Source: Sphingomonas hengshuiensis (lineage in GTDB: Bacteria; Pseudomonadota; Alphaproteobacteria; Sphingomonadales; Sphingomonadaceae). From it: DNA of 64,000 nucleotides. Below the pieces are notes generated by a model, which saw nothing but the letters and a program-made list of their open reading frames with translations, was not told the DNA's origin and ran no database searches. Every line of letters begins with the position of its first letter. Positions within the stretch are counted from its first letter, which is position 1. A program made the position numbers and the translations under genes. Location: positions 1 through 64,000 of the forward strand of contig QFNF01000014.1 in assembly GCA_003240755.1 (NCBI GenBank), read 5' to 3'. Shown here one piece after another: positions 63,367-64,000 of the stretch.

Positions 63367-64000
63367 ATGACCACCGCCCGCGAACGCCTGAACGCCGAAG
63401 CCGCCCGGCGCGTCCTCATCACCGATGGCGCGTTCGGCACCGAGATCCAGAACTGGAAGCTGTCGGAGGCCGACTATGCCGGGCAACTGACGCTCGGCCA
63501 TGACCAGAAGGGCAATAACGACATATTGGCGATCACCAAGCCGGAGGTGCCGGAGACGATCACCCGCGCGTATCTAGATGCCGGGTCGGATATCGTGTCG
63601 ACCAACACGTTCAGCGCGAACCTCATCAGCCAGGCGGATTATGGCGCCGAATCGCTGGTCGCCGACATCAATATCGAGAGCGCCAGGATCGCCCGCCGGC
63701 TCGCCGACGACTATGCCGCGCGCGACGGGCGGCCGCGCTTCGTCGCCGGGGCGATCGGGCCGACCAACAAGACGCTGTCGCTGTCGCCCGACGTCAACGA
63801 TCCGGGCTATCGCGAGATCGACTTCGATCATCTGAAGCGGGTGTACCGCGAACAGATCGACGCGCTGGTCGATGGCGGGATCGACTTCGTGCTGATCGAG
63901 ACGGTGTTCGATACGCTCAACGCCAAGGCCGGCGTGCTGGCCGCGATCGAGGCGGGACACGCACTGGGCCGCGACCTGCCGATCATGCTGTCGATGACGC
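63367..64000 (+). CDS. metH: Methionine synthase MetH, homocysteine-binding domain (partial, cut by window end)
   Basis: The N-terminal 211 residues of the homocysteine S-methyltransferase barrel: RVLITDGAFGTEIQNWKL, GNNDILAITKPEVPETITRAYLDAGSDIVSTNTFSAN, FVAGAIGPTNKTLSLSPDVNDPGYR and DFVLIETVFDTLNAKAG. The zinc-binding cysteines lie further downstream and are outside the window. Sphingomonads may carry MetH split in two proteins, this domain being a separate gene of about 350 residues; the window does not show which. GGAAGG lies upstream of the ATG. It follows metF and should be under SahR control. Confidence 0.93.
   Translation, partial: MTTARERLNAEAARRVLITDGAFGTEIQNWKLSEADYAGQLTLGHDQKGNNDILAITKPEVPETITRAYLDAGSDIVSTNTFSANLISQADYGAESLVADINIESARIARRLADDYAARDGRPRFVAGAIGPTNKTLSLSPDVNDPGYREIDFDHLKRVYREQIDALVDGGIDFVLIETVFDTLNAKAGVLAAIEAGHALGRDLPIMLSMT

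Noticed and set aside
63367..64000. Truncated metH as a pseudogene
   Set aside because: The frame is intact and simply reaches the end of the window.

Overview
The window is GC-rich and reads as chromosomal DNA of an alphaproteobacterium of the Sphingomonas type. The signs are TonB-dependent receptors of the Xanthomonas/Caulobacter class next to LacI regulators, a Weimberg-type pentose oxidation cluster, system I cytochrome c maturation genes, an alphaproteobacterial tRNA-Met, and a SahR-type regulator in front of metF and metH. No phage, integrase, transposase or CRISPR array was seen. Most genes are packed head to tail, often with ATGA/GTGA/TTGA stop-start overlaps.

Layout. 1-1032: end of a TonB energising operon (two ExbD paralogues, canonical terminator), then a small periplasmic TPR-like protein. 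1490-2410: about 0.9 kb without a convincing gene but with short repeats. 2411-12294: secreted GH3 glycosidase, LacI repressor, sugar porter, and an oxidative pentose pathway (XylD-type dehydratase, FAH-family 2-keto-3-deoxy-pentonate dehydratase, SDR dehydrogenase, SMP-30 lactonase). Two similar LacI-type operators sit at its promoters. The last pathway enzyme, alpha-ketoglutarate semialdehyde dehydrogenase, is not in the window. 12305-24917: a maltodextrin/starch locus with LacI repressor, large TonB receptor, flavin-dependent tryptophan-halogenase homologue, periplasmic GH13 amylase, GH13 alpha-glucosidase, GH97 alpha-glucosidase and a maltose-type MFS carrier. 24862-33974 (minus strand): a complete glycogen operon in transcription order glgP-glgB-glgC-glgA-glgX, meeting the maltose carrier gene tail to tail. 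Imported glucan and stored glucan are therefore handled side by side.

34095-36518: Tat-type esterase, a decayed C-terminal piece of an L-rhamnonate dehydratase gene and an intact FAH hydrolase, probably the remains of a deoxysugar acid pathway. 36764-37216: trmL. 37420-40596: a tight four-gene cassette (glycosyltransferase 2, short acyl-CoA dehydrogenase homologue, PIG-L deacetylase, SAM methyltransferase) that looks like one undescribed small biosynthetic pathway and is the best candidate here for a novel system. 40700-46132: secreted M28 peptidase, then two ferritin-like desiccation-type proteins flanked by two Crp/Fnr regulators. 46274-51031: ccmCDEFGHI. 51060-58142: DUF3072 protein, dicarboxylate symporter, alaS, kup, 2H phosphoesterase.

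58196-64000: tRNA-Met(CAT), a 44-residue membrane protein, trxB, an aldo/keto reductase coupled to a tiny lipoprotein, an Ala-rich lipoprotein, then an ArsR-methyltransferase fusion (SahR type) with a palindromic operator inside an apparently leaderless promoter, metF, and the start of metH, cut by the window edge.
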